64,000 nt of DNA from Terribacillus sp. FSL K6-0262 (lineage in GTDB: Bacteria > Bacillota > Bacilli > Bacillales > Amphibacillaceae). A program made the translations under genes and the position numbers. The stretch spans positions 1,217,001 to 1,281,000 of the forward strand of contig NZ_CP150277.1 of assembly GCF_037977385.1 (NCBI RefSeq), given 5' to 3'. Shown here piece by piece: positions 9,343-17,120 of the stretch (positions are counted from its first letter, which is position 1; every line of letters begins with the position of its first letter). Below the pieces are notes generated by a model. It saw nothing but the letters and a program-made list of their open reading frames with translations. It ran no database searches and was not told where the DNA came from.

Positions 9343-10488
9343 TCACACCTTATTGGTCCTTTCGTAATAACGAAATATTTCCCAATCCTCTGTGCGTCCC
9401 TTACCACAAGTTGGACACTCATCATATCTATCCCAGCTTGGGTGAGTAAAGGAAGACCCGTCTTCAAAATTAATTTCATATTGGGTGCTTAAACTTCTTG
9501 GTTGCGCGTAACCTGTTATGACTCTAACCGCTTCGTCCACAATGGCAGATGTTAATTGATAAATTGCAGGTGCATAGGCAATTGAAGGAGGGGCAAAGTT
9601 TATATTCCTAAAGCCAACGAATTGCTCTATAAATTTTGGATCATTCACACTAAAATGCAGATTCAAACAATCGAAACAGCCTGTTTTTCCCGGTATTACA
9701 GTAAAGACTCTTCCGCGACTTACTTGGTGAGCCCCGAAAACACAAGGGATATTGGCTTTAATTACGGCCTGATTAACAGTTCTTTGTGCTTCAAATGGGG
9801 GCTCATCTATAGCACAGATTACTAAATCAACCCCCTCTGTAAACTGTAAAACGTCTTCAGTCGTTTCAATTTTCTTATTATGTGCCTCAATTATTATATG
9901 AGAATTCATCTCAGAAATTGCCTTTGCAGCCACCTCACATTTAGGTAACCCTATATCGGATTCTTTATATAACAACTGTCTTCCTAAATTACTCTCTTCT
10001 ACATTGTCATAATCAACTATAATGATTTTCTTTGGACCCAATCCCGATAACAGAGTGAGTATGTTTGATCCACCCCCACCAAGCCCTAAAAGAAGAATTG
10101 TTGTTTCGTTAATTTTCTTCTGGTAATCATATCTATTACCATCCGTTCCAGTGTATCTACTAAAATAATTAACATTTGCTATGTAACGTTCTTGAATAGT
10201 GCTTTCATGCCCATTAAGAGTTTCTTCAAGAAATTCTTCGTTATCTAATATACTGATCCCTTCTAACACGTCTTCTTCAGATAACTCCGGAAATATTTCT
10301 ACCATCTCTTTTATAACATCCTCAACTTTTCTTCCATCTAAACGCGAAGCCAGTTCCCATAGGTAACCATCGGGATCACCAAGCTCAGCGGTGATACCTA
10401 GTTGCGCGCCAATTCTAAACTCATTCTTATTAAGTTTATATAGCGGATATATAGCTTTAATTCGAGGTCTATCGTACTTATTGATCAT
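9343..10488 (-). CDS. MccB/ThiF-like E1 adenylyltransferase with N-terminal peptide-clamp-like region
   Basis: 381 residues. Residues 1-95 look like a small helix-rich recognition (RRE/peptide-clamp) region. The ThiF fold follows: nucleotide loop GLGGGG (135-140), VDYDNVEESNLGRQ (158-171, with the E1 arginine R170), CAIDEP (225-230), and two CXXC pairs (C271/C274, C358/C361) for structural zinc. This layout is that of MccB, which adenylates the C-terminus of the microcin C precursor. The start MINKY is chosen because GGAGGAG precedes it by 6 bases; the frame stays open to 10524. It follows a 21-residue peptide gene, its likely substrate. The chemistry on that peptide is not predictable from sequence. 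Confidence 0.88.
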   Translation of the reverse strand: MINKYDRPRIKAIYPLYKLNKNEFRIGAQLGITAELGDPDGYLWELASRLDGRKVEDVIKEMVEIFPELSEEDVLEGISILDNEEFLEETLNGHESTIQERYIANVNYFSRYTGTDGNRYDYQKKINETTILLLGLGGGGSNILTLLSGLGPKKIIIVDYDNVEESNLGRQLLYKESDIGLPKCEVAAKAISEMNSHIIIEAHNKKIETTEDVLQFTEGVDLVICAIDEPPFEAQRTVNQAVIKANIPCVFGAHQVSRGRVFTVIPGKTGCFDCLNLHFSVNDPKFIEQFVGFRNINFAPPSIAYAPAIYQLTSAIVDEAVRVITGYAQPRSLSTQYEINFEDGSSFTHPSWDRYDECPTCGKGRTEDWEIFRYYERTNKV

Positions 10489-10519
10489 ATTAATCTCCTC
10501 CATAATTTTAGCTTTATAG

Positions 10520-10559
10520 AGCAAAGCCGAGACTGTATAAAAGAAGTCTCGACTTTGCT
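10520..10559 (-). promoter_or_regulatory. Intercistronic hairpin between peptide and E1 genes
   Basis: A 15-bp stem (AGCAAAGTCGAGACT/AGTCTCGGCTTTGCT, one G-U pair) with a 10-base loop lies in the 84-base gap. There is no T run after it on the minus strand. It looks more like an mRNA-processing or stability hairpin, or a weak attenuator, than a full terminator. Such elements often keep precursor-peptide mRNA in excess over enzyme mRNA. Confidence 0.7.
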
Positions 10560-10572
10560 TGTTTAAAAGAAA

Positions 10573-10638
10573 TCAAACAATAATCCACCATGCTGTAGCA
10601 TCAACTTTTACTGCTCTACGAACTGTAACGTTTTTCAT
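10573..10638 (-). CDS. Candidate RiPP precursor peptide (21 residues)
   Basis: An ATG frame of 21 codons, too short for usual gene finding, preceded by a near-perfect GGAGGTGA site. The peptide reads MKNVTVRRAVKV then DATAWWIIV. The first half is basic with alternating valines, suited to strand pairing with a clamp domain, and resembles in style the short MccA peptides of bacilli. The C-terminal half is neutral and aromatic, with two Trp. It lacks the C-terminal Asn used by microcin C enzymes. It is the first gene of the island and directly precedes the E1 gene. That it is translated is likely; that it is modified is inference. Confidence 0.8.
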   Translation of the reverse strand: MKNVTVRRAVKVDATAWWIIV

Positions 10639-11083
10639 ATTGTCACCTCCTTGAACAGCAAACAATGACAGAATATAAAATATAGTCTGATTATTTGCCT
10701 TTTATTGAATCAATTGCAATTACCATTTTGTTAGTAATAAGTTTCTAATATGTAATTTAATTACAATTAATTCTATCAATAGTATACTTATGATTCCGAC
10801 GAATACGATACGTTCGAACTATTTTTATGTAAAAAACAATCAATTTTACGATTTATTTACAGAAAAACAGTCACTATGTATTACACGCAGTTTATTGAAT
10901 TAGAGTCAGATAAATTCATATATGCGTAGCTGCTCTGATTTGTCTCTCCGCTAAAAAACTAATCAAATGATTACAACATTCATGCATAATGGCTTTGTGA
11001 AAGGAAAAAACGTTGCAGCCAATACCATTATGTCTAGTAGTACGATGTTATAGTTCGGACTGTAAAAGGAATCTATTATGTAA
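10639..11083. other. A+T-rich intergenic region upstream of the peptide island
   Basis: About 440 bases without a convincing gene. It should hold the promoter for the peptide operon. A weak candidate is TTGCAA with AATAAT 18 bases on, read on the minus strand near 10690-10720; an alternative -10 TATACT lies at 10781-10786 without a good -35. A short plus-strand frame at 10982-11050 has no ribosome binding site and was not called. Confidence 0.5.
10751..10765. promoter_or_regulatory. Perfect palindrome upstream of peptide gene
   Basis: TGTAATT-T-AATTACA is a perfect 7+1+7 inverted repeat about 115 bases upstream of the peptide start. A second short palindrome (AATTGCAATT) lies closer in. Either could be an operator, but the region is A+T-rich and chance symmetry is possible. 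No regulator gene is in the island. Confidence 0.35.
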
Positions 11084-11095
11084 TCAATGAGTTAA

Positions 11096-11290
11096 AAAAG
11101 GAACAATCCTATAACCATGCCATAGGCGTGTCCGGAACACTTCTAAGTGGAGAATGAATCCATGATCCAGCAAGGGGACATAAATGACGTACTCAAAGTA
11201 CATGAGCCTTGAATATCGACCAGTCCTTTGTTTTTTACAAGGAGACAACAGGACTGGGCACAGAAGGATGTCTGGGGGCTTATGAATAAA
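11096..11290. other. Structured non-coding stretch between island and ddl
   Basis: Base composition returns to the window average here. Two small inverted repeats are visible: GTAC-TCAAA-GTAC near 11189 and CCAGTCCT/AGGACTGG near 11220-11258. A 33-codon plus-strand frame at 11184-11285 has a fair AAGGGG site but an implausible composition. The stretch may be a degraded end of a mobile element or an unrecognised RNA. I cannot identify it. Confidence 0.3.
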
Positions 11291-11293
11291 ATT

Positions 11294-11335
11294 AAAAATC
11301 CGAACCAGGAAATCATTCCTGGTTCGGATTTCTTT
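11294..11335 (-). terminator. Terminator after ddl
   Basis: A perfect 16-bp stem (AAATCCGAACCAGGAA and its complement) with a 4-base loop is followed on the minus strand by TTTTTAATTTT. It closes the ddl transcript and may also stop plus-strand read-through. Confidence 0.85.
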
Positions 11336-11362
11336 TTGGTTAAACAACTACAATCCGAGTAA

Positions 11363-12469
11363 TCAGAACTGCTCAAAAGCTGCGTTGCTTAGTTCGTTAT
11401 CTCGTTTATGACGTTCAATGGCAAGCTGGATCAAACGATCGATCAACTCCGGATAGGAGATGCCAGTGATATCCCATAGCTTCGGATACATGCTGATTTT
11501 TGTGAAGCCTGGCAATGTGTTCACTTCATTCACAACGAATTCCCCTTCCTCTGTCAAGAAGAAGTCTACCCGGGCAAGTCCCTCGACATCCAGTGTCTGG
11601 AATACTTCTACCGCAAGCTTTCTCACTTGTTCCGTGACAGACTCGGAAAGCTGGGCCGGGATGGCGAGATCCGCACCAGATTCGTCGATATACTTGGACT
11701 CATAAGAGTAGAATTCCGTTTTTGGCAGGATTTCTCCAGGCAAGGACGCCATCGGCTCTTCATTGCCAAGCACCGCCACTTCGATCTCGCGGCCTGCGAT
11801 GGCTTCCTCCACAAGTACTTTCGTGTCATAACGGAATGCTTCTACCAATCCTTTGTAGAACTCTTCTTCTGTCTTTGCTTTGCTGACGCCGACAGAGGAT
11901 CCTTGATTGGCAGGCTTAATGAATACTGTGCTGCCCAGCACTTTTGCCACCTCTTCATATCGAATGGATCCAAGCTGACGCTTTTTGAAGGTGAATCCAT
12001 TCGCTACCCGGATGCCCGCTTCCTTCAGTAGACGCTTTGCAATATCCTTATCCATGCAGACTGCCGAGCTGAGAACATTCGGGCCGACATACGGAAGATT
12101 GGCGATGCGCAGCATGCCTTGCATACTGCCATCCTCCCCGAGTGTACCGTGAAGGATGCTGAAAATGACATCCACTTGATCGAGGACAGCACCTTGACCA
12201 GGGCTGACAAGCTGCCTCTCCTTCACACCAGGTACAACGGCAATGCCTTGCTCGGATGGTTTCAATTCAATATGCTTCGGATCATGTGCATTCAGCAGAT
12301 AATCCGCTTTATCATTAAGCTGCCATTTTCCATCTTTGTCGATCCCGATCAGGACAACATCGTATTTATCTTTATCAATTGCATCGGCAATATTTTTTGC
12401 TGATTGTAAGGATACTTCATGCTCCGCGGATTTTCCGCCGAAGATGATGCCTACTTTTGTTTTACCCAC
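11363..12469 (-). CDS. ddl: D-alanine--D-alanine ligase
   Basis: This 368-residue ATP-grasp enzyme joins two D-alanines for peptidoglycan precursors. Visible family segments are GGKSAEHEVSL near the N-terminus, HGTLGEDGSMQG, KPANQGSSVGVSK and the metal-binding EVNTLPGFT. The start is GTG at 12469 with AAGGA 10 bases ahead. It is a single gene with its own terminator. The length is slightly more than the common 350-360 because of a basic C-terminal tail (ERHKRDNELSNAAFEQF). Confidence 0.94.
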   Translation of the reverse strand: MGKTKVGIIFGGKSAEHEVSLQSAKNIADAIDKDKYDVVLIGIDKDGKWQLNDKADYLLNAHDPKHIELKPSEQGIAVVPGVKERQLVSPGQGAVLDQVDVIFSILHGTLGEDGSMQGMLRIANLPYVGPNVLSSAVCMDKDIAKRLLKEAGIRVANGFTFKKRQLGSIRYEEVAKVLGSTVFIKPANQGSSVGVSKAKTEEEFYKGLVEAFRYDTKVLVEEAIAGREIEVAVLGNEEPMASLPGEILPKTEFYSYESKYIDESGADLAIPAQLSESVTEQVRKLAVEVFQTLDVEGLARVDFFLTEEGEFVVNEVNTLPGFTKISMYPKLWDITGISYPELIDRLIQLAIERHKRDNELSNAAFEQF

Positions 12470-12753
12470 CTGTAACCATTCCTTTCTGACGTGAAACCAT
12501 TACTTTCATTTTATCACAAACGAATGCGGCTGCCCCCATGTCCATAAGAAAAAATCGTGTTTCACAGGCAATGCATTCGGTAACTATATAAATTAACAAC
12601 AAAGGCAGGATGATGGATATGGGCTATTTCGGTCATTTTTGGGAAATGAAGATTATCCATCCTGCAAGAAAGCACATCCTAAGCAATACGGATAGCCATG
12701 ACATAAAGATTCTAGTATGCTTTTAAAGACTAACTTTTGGAGGCACAGCTAGA

Positions 12754-13380
12754 ATGAAAGGGATCACACATTTATTAATTGGAGCAGGAGCTGGATTCGC
12801 CAGCGCAACCGCCTTGGATGCAGAAGGTGCCGTCACCGTCACGATGACCTGTACAGCAGCAGTCGCAAGCTTGGTACCCGATTTGGATACAGGGGGCATC
12901 CTCTCCAACCGCATCACTTTTTCACACAAAGCTATCCGCAATATTACAATTTTCATCGGATTATTGCTCATCCTGTATAGTATGTGGAATTTATTTGGCC
13001 AAGATCGTTATATCGGGTTGGCGATCGGAGCAGGAATTATGGTTCTCTCCCGCGTAATCAATAAGAAGTTCATGCTGCTGATCACCGGCATCGCTGTGCT
13101 GCTGACAGGGTTGTATGCCGGGCATACATGGGTTGTCATGAGCGGATGCTATATCGGGATCGCATCCTTCCTTGCTCATAGAAGTTACACGCATTCCTTG
13201 ATCGGGCTGATCTATTTCTACATATTGATGACATTCTTCGAACAAGAGACAGCCCTTTTCGGAACCCAGCTTGCCGGCACAGCCGGCTATGCTAGCCATC
13301 TGCTTGCTGACAGCAGGATATTCCCTGTCAATAAGAAAGGAGTCAAATTACTCCTTCCTATAATAAAAAAAGATTTCTAA
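12754..13380 (+). CDS. YdjM/YvsG-type membrane-bound metal-dependent hydrolase
   Basis: 208 residues with about five membrane segments. The N-terminal MKGITHLLIGAGAG, the VPDLDTGGILSNR segment and the later AHRSYTHSLIGL and ASHLLADSR are the conserved His/Asp motifs of the YdjM (LexA-regulated, putative hydrolase) family. GGAGG lies 10 bases ahead of the ATG. It is followed after 13 bases by the rhodanese/MBL gene, so they may be co-transcribed. The enzymatic activity of the family is not established. Confidence 0.8.
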   Translation: MKGITHLLIGAGAGFASATALDAEGAVTVTMTCTAAVASLVPDLDTGGILSNRITFSHKAIRNITIFIGLLLILYSMWNLFGQDRYIGLAIGAGIMVLSRVINKKFMLLITGIAVLLTGLYAGHTWVVMSGCYIGIASFLAHRSYTHSLIGLIYFYILMTFFEQETALFGTQLAGTAGYASHLLADSRIFPVNKKGVKLLLPIIKKDF

Positions 13381-13393
13381 AGGAGACGATTGC

Positions 13394-14524
13394 ATGAATC
13401 CATTGCACACAGCAGAGCTGGCAGAAAAAATCAAAAAGAAAGAAACCGTCCATCTGCTGGATATCCGGCAAACGGCGGATGTACAAGATTGGGCCATTGA
13501 TGCCGGCAGCGTCAAAAGATACGCCATTCCATTTGCCGACATCAAAGCTGACCCGAATAAAGCCCGCAGACAGCTGCCAGAACAAGAGCCTGTCTATGTG
13601 ATGTGCTATCGGGGCAAATCAGCCCAGACAGCTGTCTCTCTTTTAGAGTCGGCTGGCATGGATAATGGTGTCCATGTGGTCGGCGGTATGCAAGCATGGG
13701 GAGAAACAATCAGTCCAGCGAAGATCGGTGACCTTACGTATGGCGGATCGATTTACCAGTTTATGCGCATCGGGAAAGGCTGCCTATCCTATATGATCGT
13801 CTCTGGAGGCGAAGCAGCCGTAGTGGACCCGGCCAGATTCACGGAAGCCTATGTTTCTTTCGCAAAGGAGAATGGATGGGAAATCAAACATGTATTGGAT
13901 ACCCACCTCCACGCAGATCATTTATCCGGCGGACAAAAGCTCGCAGAGGAAACCGGGGCGACCTATTGGTTCCCTGCCAATGATGGAAAAGAAGCAAAGT
14001 TCAGCTTTTCCCCGTTACAAGACGGGACCAAAATACCCTTGGGCAAGCCCGAGGAAGGCATTCGCTGTGTTGCCTCACCAGGTCATACAGAGGGAAGCAT
14101 CAGTTTTGTCGTTGATGACACATACCTGTTATCCGGGGATACGCTCTTTACCGAGTCGATCGGACGCCCGGATCTGGCAGGTCAGGCAGAACAATGGGTA
14201 CAAGATTTGTACAGCACCTTATATGAAAAATATCCATTATTGTCGCTGGACTTGATCGTCCTGCCTGCCCATTTCTCGGAGCTTTCGGAAATCGGACCAG
14301 ATGGAACGGTACAAGCACGAATGGAAGATCTATACCGAAAGAACCCTCGTCTGCAGATGAAAGATTCGAGCGAGTTCACTGCTTCCGTTTTAAACAGCAT
14401 CCCTGCGCGTCAGCCCAATAGCTATCAGCTGATCCGGGAAGCGAATCAAGGAAACACAACCATAGATGAAACAGAGGCAGCAGACATCGAATCCGGTCCT
14501 AACCGCTGTGCAGTCACCAACTGA
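13394..14524 (+). CDS. Rhodanese/metallo-beta-lactamase fusion (persulfide-type sulfur enzyme)
   Basis: 376 residues. An N-terminal rhodanese domain (about 1-110) carries the active-site cysteine in VMCYRGKSAQT. It is followed by an ETHE1-like MBL domain with THLHADH, a later SPGHTEGS and SGDTLF. Such fusions (YrkH, CstB type) oxidise or transfer persulfide sulfur. AAGGAG precedes the ATG. The usual partners (CsoR/CstR regulator, TauE exporter) are not adjacent, so a general role in sulfide/persulfide handling is inferred. Confidence 0.85.
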   Translation: MNPLHTAELAEKIKKKETVHLLDIRQTADVQDWAIDAGSVKRYAIPFADIKADPNKARRQLPEQEPVYVMCYRGKSAQTAVSLLESAGMDNGVHVVGGMQAWGETISPAKIGDLTYGGSIYQFMRIGKGCLSYMIVSGGEAAVVDPARFTEAYVSFAKENGWEIKHVLDTHLHADHLSGGQKLAEETGATYWFPANDGKEAKFSFSPLQDGTKIPLGKPEEGIRCVASPGHTEGSISFVVDDTYLLSGDTLFTESIGRPDLAGQAEQWVQDLYSTLYEKYPLLSLDLIVLPAHFSELSEIGPDGTVQARMEDLYRKNPRLQMKDSSEFTASVLNSIPARQPNSYQLIREANQGNTTIDETEAADIESGPNRCAVTN

Positions 14525-14526
14525 CC

Positions 14527-14560
14527 AAGAAGAGCCAGTCCCCTTGACTGGCTCTTTTCT
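14527..14560. terminator. Bidirectional terminator between convergent genes
   Basis: AAGAGCCAGTC pairs with GACTGGCTCTT, with T-rich flanks. It lies between the plus-strand rhodanese/MBL gene and the minus-strand aminotransferase gene and overlaps the very end of the latter. Confidence 0.8.
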
Positions 14561-15737
14561 ATGCCTTCGAGAAGATGCCGAGCCTTTCGATTCGCTTTGC
14601 AGCCTCCAGCAATCTTTCTTCCGTATCCAATAGACCGGCTCGAACGTATCCTTCACCATGCTTCCCGAAACCATTGCCGGGAGCAACCGCCACATGGGCC
14701 TTTTCAAGCAGCAAATCCGCAAATTCCTCCGATGTGAATCCGTTCGGAACAGGCAGCCAAACAAAGAAAGTCCCCTTTGGTTCAGGTACATCCCAGCCGA
14801 TTGCACGCAAATGGCCGATAAAGGCATCCCTTCTGGCTTCATATGTGTGAATCAGCTCTTCCACACAGGTTTGATCTGACGTCAGGGCATACGCTGCCGC
14901 TTCCTGCATGGCTCCGAACAAGCTCACATAAAGATGATCTTGAATCAAATTCAGGCTTTCTATCACGGAAGCATTGCCGACAGCAAAAGCGATGCGCCAG
15001 CCTGCCATATTATAGGTTTTGGATAAGGTGTACATCTCGATGCCGACTTCCTTGCTGCCCTCGGATTGCAGGAAGCTCTGCGGTTTTTCTCCATCAAACC
15101 CAAGTGCACCATAAGCGAAATCATGCAGGACACAAATTTTATGTTCCTTTGCCAGTTCCACTGTTTTATCGAAGAACTCCCGATCTGCTGTAGCAGCAGT
15201 CGGGTTGTTCGGATAATTCAGGAACATTAGCTTTGCTTCTTCCAGATCACCCGCAGAAATAGCATCATACTCAGGCAGGAATCCATTCTCAGCAGTCAAT
15301 GGCATGAGCGATGTCCGTGCTTGTGCAAGTTCGATTCCGGACATATAATCGGGATACCCCGGATCCGGAAGCAATGCCAAATCACCCGGATTCAAAAGAC
15401 ATTGACTGATCTCCACCAAACCTGTCTTAGAGCCGAACATGATGGCCACTTCTGTTTCGGGATCTAGTTTCACGCCGTATTCCCGGTCATAAAAGTCACA
15501 GACTGCCTGTTTAAGAAAATCAAAGCCTCTGAATGGTGAATATTTATGATAAGCCGGATTATCAGAGGCTTCTTTCAATTTATCTACGATATGCTGCGGT
15601 GTCGGCAAATCAGGGTTCCCCTGCCCGAGCTTGATGATATCGTGCCCCTGTTGCTCCAGCAAACCCACCTTGTGTACCAAGCCGGCAAAAAACTGTTCCG
15701 GCAATTGTTTCAGCGCATCTGAAAACGGAAAATCCAT
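14559..15737 (-). CDS. mtnE: PLP-dependent aminotransferase, MtnE-like
   Basis: 392 residues, fold-type I aminotransferase. Features include the N-terminal KLGQGNPDLPTPQHIV, NYPNNPTAATA and the PLP lysine in YTLSKTYNMAGWR. The start MDFPFSDALK has AGGAGAG ahead; the longer open frame upstream runs into the SAM-riboswitch region. It is divergent from the HcxA-like and MtnU-like genes, as mtnE/mtnU neighbour each other in Bacillus. It probably makes methionine from 4-methylthio-2-oxobutyrate in methionine salvage. Another glutamine/methionine aminotransferase role cannot be excluded. Confidence 0.78.
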   Translation of the reverse strand: MDFPFSDALKQLPEQFFAGLVHKVGLLEQQGHDIIKLGQGNPDLPTPQHIVDKLKEASDNPAYHKYSPFRGFDFLKQAVCDFYDREYGVKLDPETEVAIMFGSKTGLVEISQCLLNPGDLALLPDPGYPDYMSGIELAQARTSLMPLTAENGFLPEYDAISAGDLEEAKLMFLNYPNNPTAATADREFFDKTVELAKEHKICVLHDFAYGALGFDGEKPQSFLQSEGSKEVGIEMYTLSKTYNMAGWRIAFAVGNASVIESLNLIQDHLYVSLFGAMQEAAAYALTSDQTCVEELIHTYEARRDAFIGHLRAIGWDVPEPKGTFFVWLPVPNGFTSEEFADLLLEKAHVAVAPGNGFGKHGEGYVRAGLLDTEERLLEAAKRIERLGIFSKA

Positions 15738-15789
15738 TTGACTCACTCTCCTGTCACCTTGCATCCATCCATTCTGACTATTGACAATC

Positions 15790-15819
15790 TTGACAGTCTT
15801 GGAAATACAATGTAATAAT
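15790..15819 (+). promoter_or_regulatory. Promoter of the SAM-riboswitch operon
   Basis: TTGACA (15790-15795) is separated by 18 bases from AATAAT (15814-15819), which has TGT directly ahead as an extended -10. An overlapping TTGACA at 15781 with TACAAT gives a 19-base spacing. Either would start just upstream of the SAM-I aptamer. Confidence 0.6.
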
Positions 15820-15845
15820 GAACAAATCATACATGATTCACTCAC

Positions 15846-15945
15846 TCTTATCAAGAGAAGGCGGAGGGACTTGGCCCGATGAAGCCCGGCAACCGGTGCG
15901 TAATGCACACGGTGCTAATTCCAACAGCAAATGCTGAGGGATAAG
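15846..15945 (+). promoter_or_regulatory. SAM-I (S-box) riboswitch
   Basis: The P1 strands CTTATC/GATAAG enclose the conserved S-box core: AGAAGGCGGAGGGACTTGGC, then CCGATGAAGCCCGGCAACC, and the closing GCTGAGGGATAAG. It lies on the plus strand ahead of the HcxA-like gene and is followed by an intrinsic terminator. SAM binding should stop transcription. Confidence 0.95.
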
Positions 15946-15968
15946 GGGACGGATGCGTTGGCCTTTCC

Positions 15969-15999
15969 CTCTTCCAATTTCGCTTGGAAGAGTTTTTTT
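15969..15999 (+). terminator. Expression-platform terminator of the SAM-I riboswitch
   Basis: CTCTTCCAA pairs with TTGGAAGAG and is followed by a run of seven T, about 25 bases before the ribosome binding site of the next gene. Confidence 0.9.
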
Positions 16000-16025
16000 G
16001 TATAAAAAATCAATGAGGTGACAGC

Positions 16026-17120
16026 ATGACGATCAACATTAAAGGTGCACCAAACTATTATGCGTGCGAAGAAAATATATTGGACAGCCTTCCCGCAAGG
16101 CTTGCAGGATTGAATTGGACAAACGGCTTGCTTATTCACGGTGATGCATCCTGGAAAGCCGCTTCTCCATTCCTGGACCACATCGATCTGCCGGTTAAAC
16201 GTGTTGCCTATAATGGTCAATGCACACATGCGGAAGCAGCTAGATTAGCAAATATCGCAACAGGAGAAGCTGCTCAATTCATAATCGGCGTAGGCGGCGG
16301 AAAAGTGTTGGATACCGCCAAAGCCGCTGCTGATGAGGCAGGGCTTCCCGTCATATTGATTCCTACAATCATATCCAACTGCTCCCCATGGGCTTCCCTT
16401 AGCGTCTTCTATGATGAGGCAGGCAATTTTGTCGAATATACAATCTTCCCTCGCAGTACATTCATGCTCCTGGTCGAGCCAAGGCTGCTGCTCACGACAC
16501 CAGCACCTTATCTGATTGCCGGCATTGGCGATACATTGGCAAAATGGTATGAGGCAGATGTGCTGACCGAAAATATGACCGATCAGCCGCTAGCTGTCCA
16601 AATCGCTCGCAATGCTGCCAAATTATGCCGTGATATCCTTATTGCTGAAGGTGATGCAGCGATTTGTTCTTTACAGGATAAGCGAGCAGACAGTTCATTC
16701 CTCAGAGTTGCGGAAACCATCATCATGGCAGGCGGTATGGTAGGCGGATTCGGGGACGAGTACGGCCGTATCGCCGGTGCTCATTCCATTCACAACGGAT
16801 TGACCAGATTGCCAGAAACACATGAGCAGCTGCATGGGAATAAAGTGGCTTACGGCATTCTTATCCAGCTTGCGTTGGAGGGGAAATTTGACGAGATTCT
16901 CACTTTGCTGCCATTCTACCGTAAGCTCGGCCTACCTACCGTATTGAAAGAGCTTGGCGTGAAAGGGGATCTTGATAGAGCAATGAAAATCACCGCAGAC
17001 GGCGCAGTAGCTCCAGGGGAATCGATTCATTTCATGCATGTTTCCTCTTCGGATCGAGTAGTGGAGGCAATGCACCGTGTAGAAACATTCGTTGCGGCAA
17101 ATCAGGGAGTGACACAATGA
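16026..17120 (+). CDS. HcxA (YbdH)-like hydroxycarboxylate dehydrogenase, iron-ADH/GldA superfamily
   Basis: 364 residues. The NAD(P)-binding IIGVGGGKVLDTAKA, the IPTIISNCSPWASLSVFYD stretch, LIAGIGDTLAKWYEA and metal-site residues in AHSIHNGL and LHGNKVAYG follow the E. coli HcxA (YbdH) pattern closely. HcxA reduces 2-oxo acids. GAGGTG precedes the ATG. The SAM-I riboswitch and the MtnE- and MtnU-like neighbours point to reduction of 4-methylthio-2-oxobutyrate or a related 2-oxo acid in methionine metabolism. That substrate is inference. Confidence 0.8.
   Translation: MTINIKGAPNYYACEENILDSLPARLAGLNWTNGLLIHGDASWKAASPFLDHIDLPVKRVAYNGQCTHAEAARLANIATGEAAQFIIGVGGGKVLDTAKAAADEAGLPVILIPTIISNCSPWASLSVFYDEAGNFVEYTIFPRSTFMLLVEPRLLLTTPAPYLIAGIGDTLAKWYEADVLTENMTDQPLAVQIARNAAKLCRDILIAEGDAAICSLQDKRADSSFLRVAETIIMAGGMVGGFGDEYGRIAGAHSIHNGLTRLPETHEQLHGNKVAYGILIQLALEGKFDEILTLLPFYRKLGLPTVLKELGVKGDLDRAMKITADGAVAPGESIHFMHVSSSDRVVEAMHRVETFVAANQGVTQ

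Noticed and set aside
10982..11050. A 22-codon plus-strand frame upstream of the peptide island
   Set aside because: No ribosome binding site and no partner gene; it lies in A+T-rich sequence where short frames are common.
11184..11285. A 33-codon plus-strand frame with an AAGGGG site in the island-ddl gap
   Set aside because: Residue composition is odd (many Arg, Cys, Tyr without pattern), it ends beside the ddl terminator, and the underlying DNA is better described by inverted repeats.
12600..12690. Possible structured RNA between ddl and the YdjM-like gene (CAGGATGATGGATA ... TATCCATCCTG)
   Set aside because: The arms pair only with a 3-base bulge over a long loop and match no RNA family I know; not enough to call.
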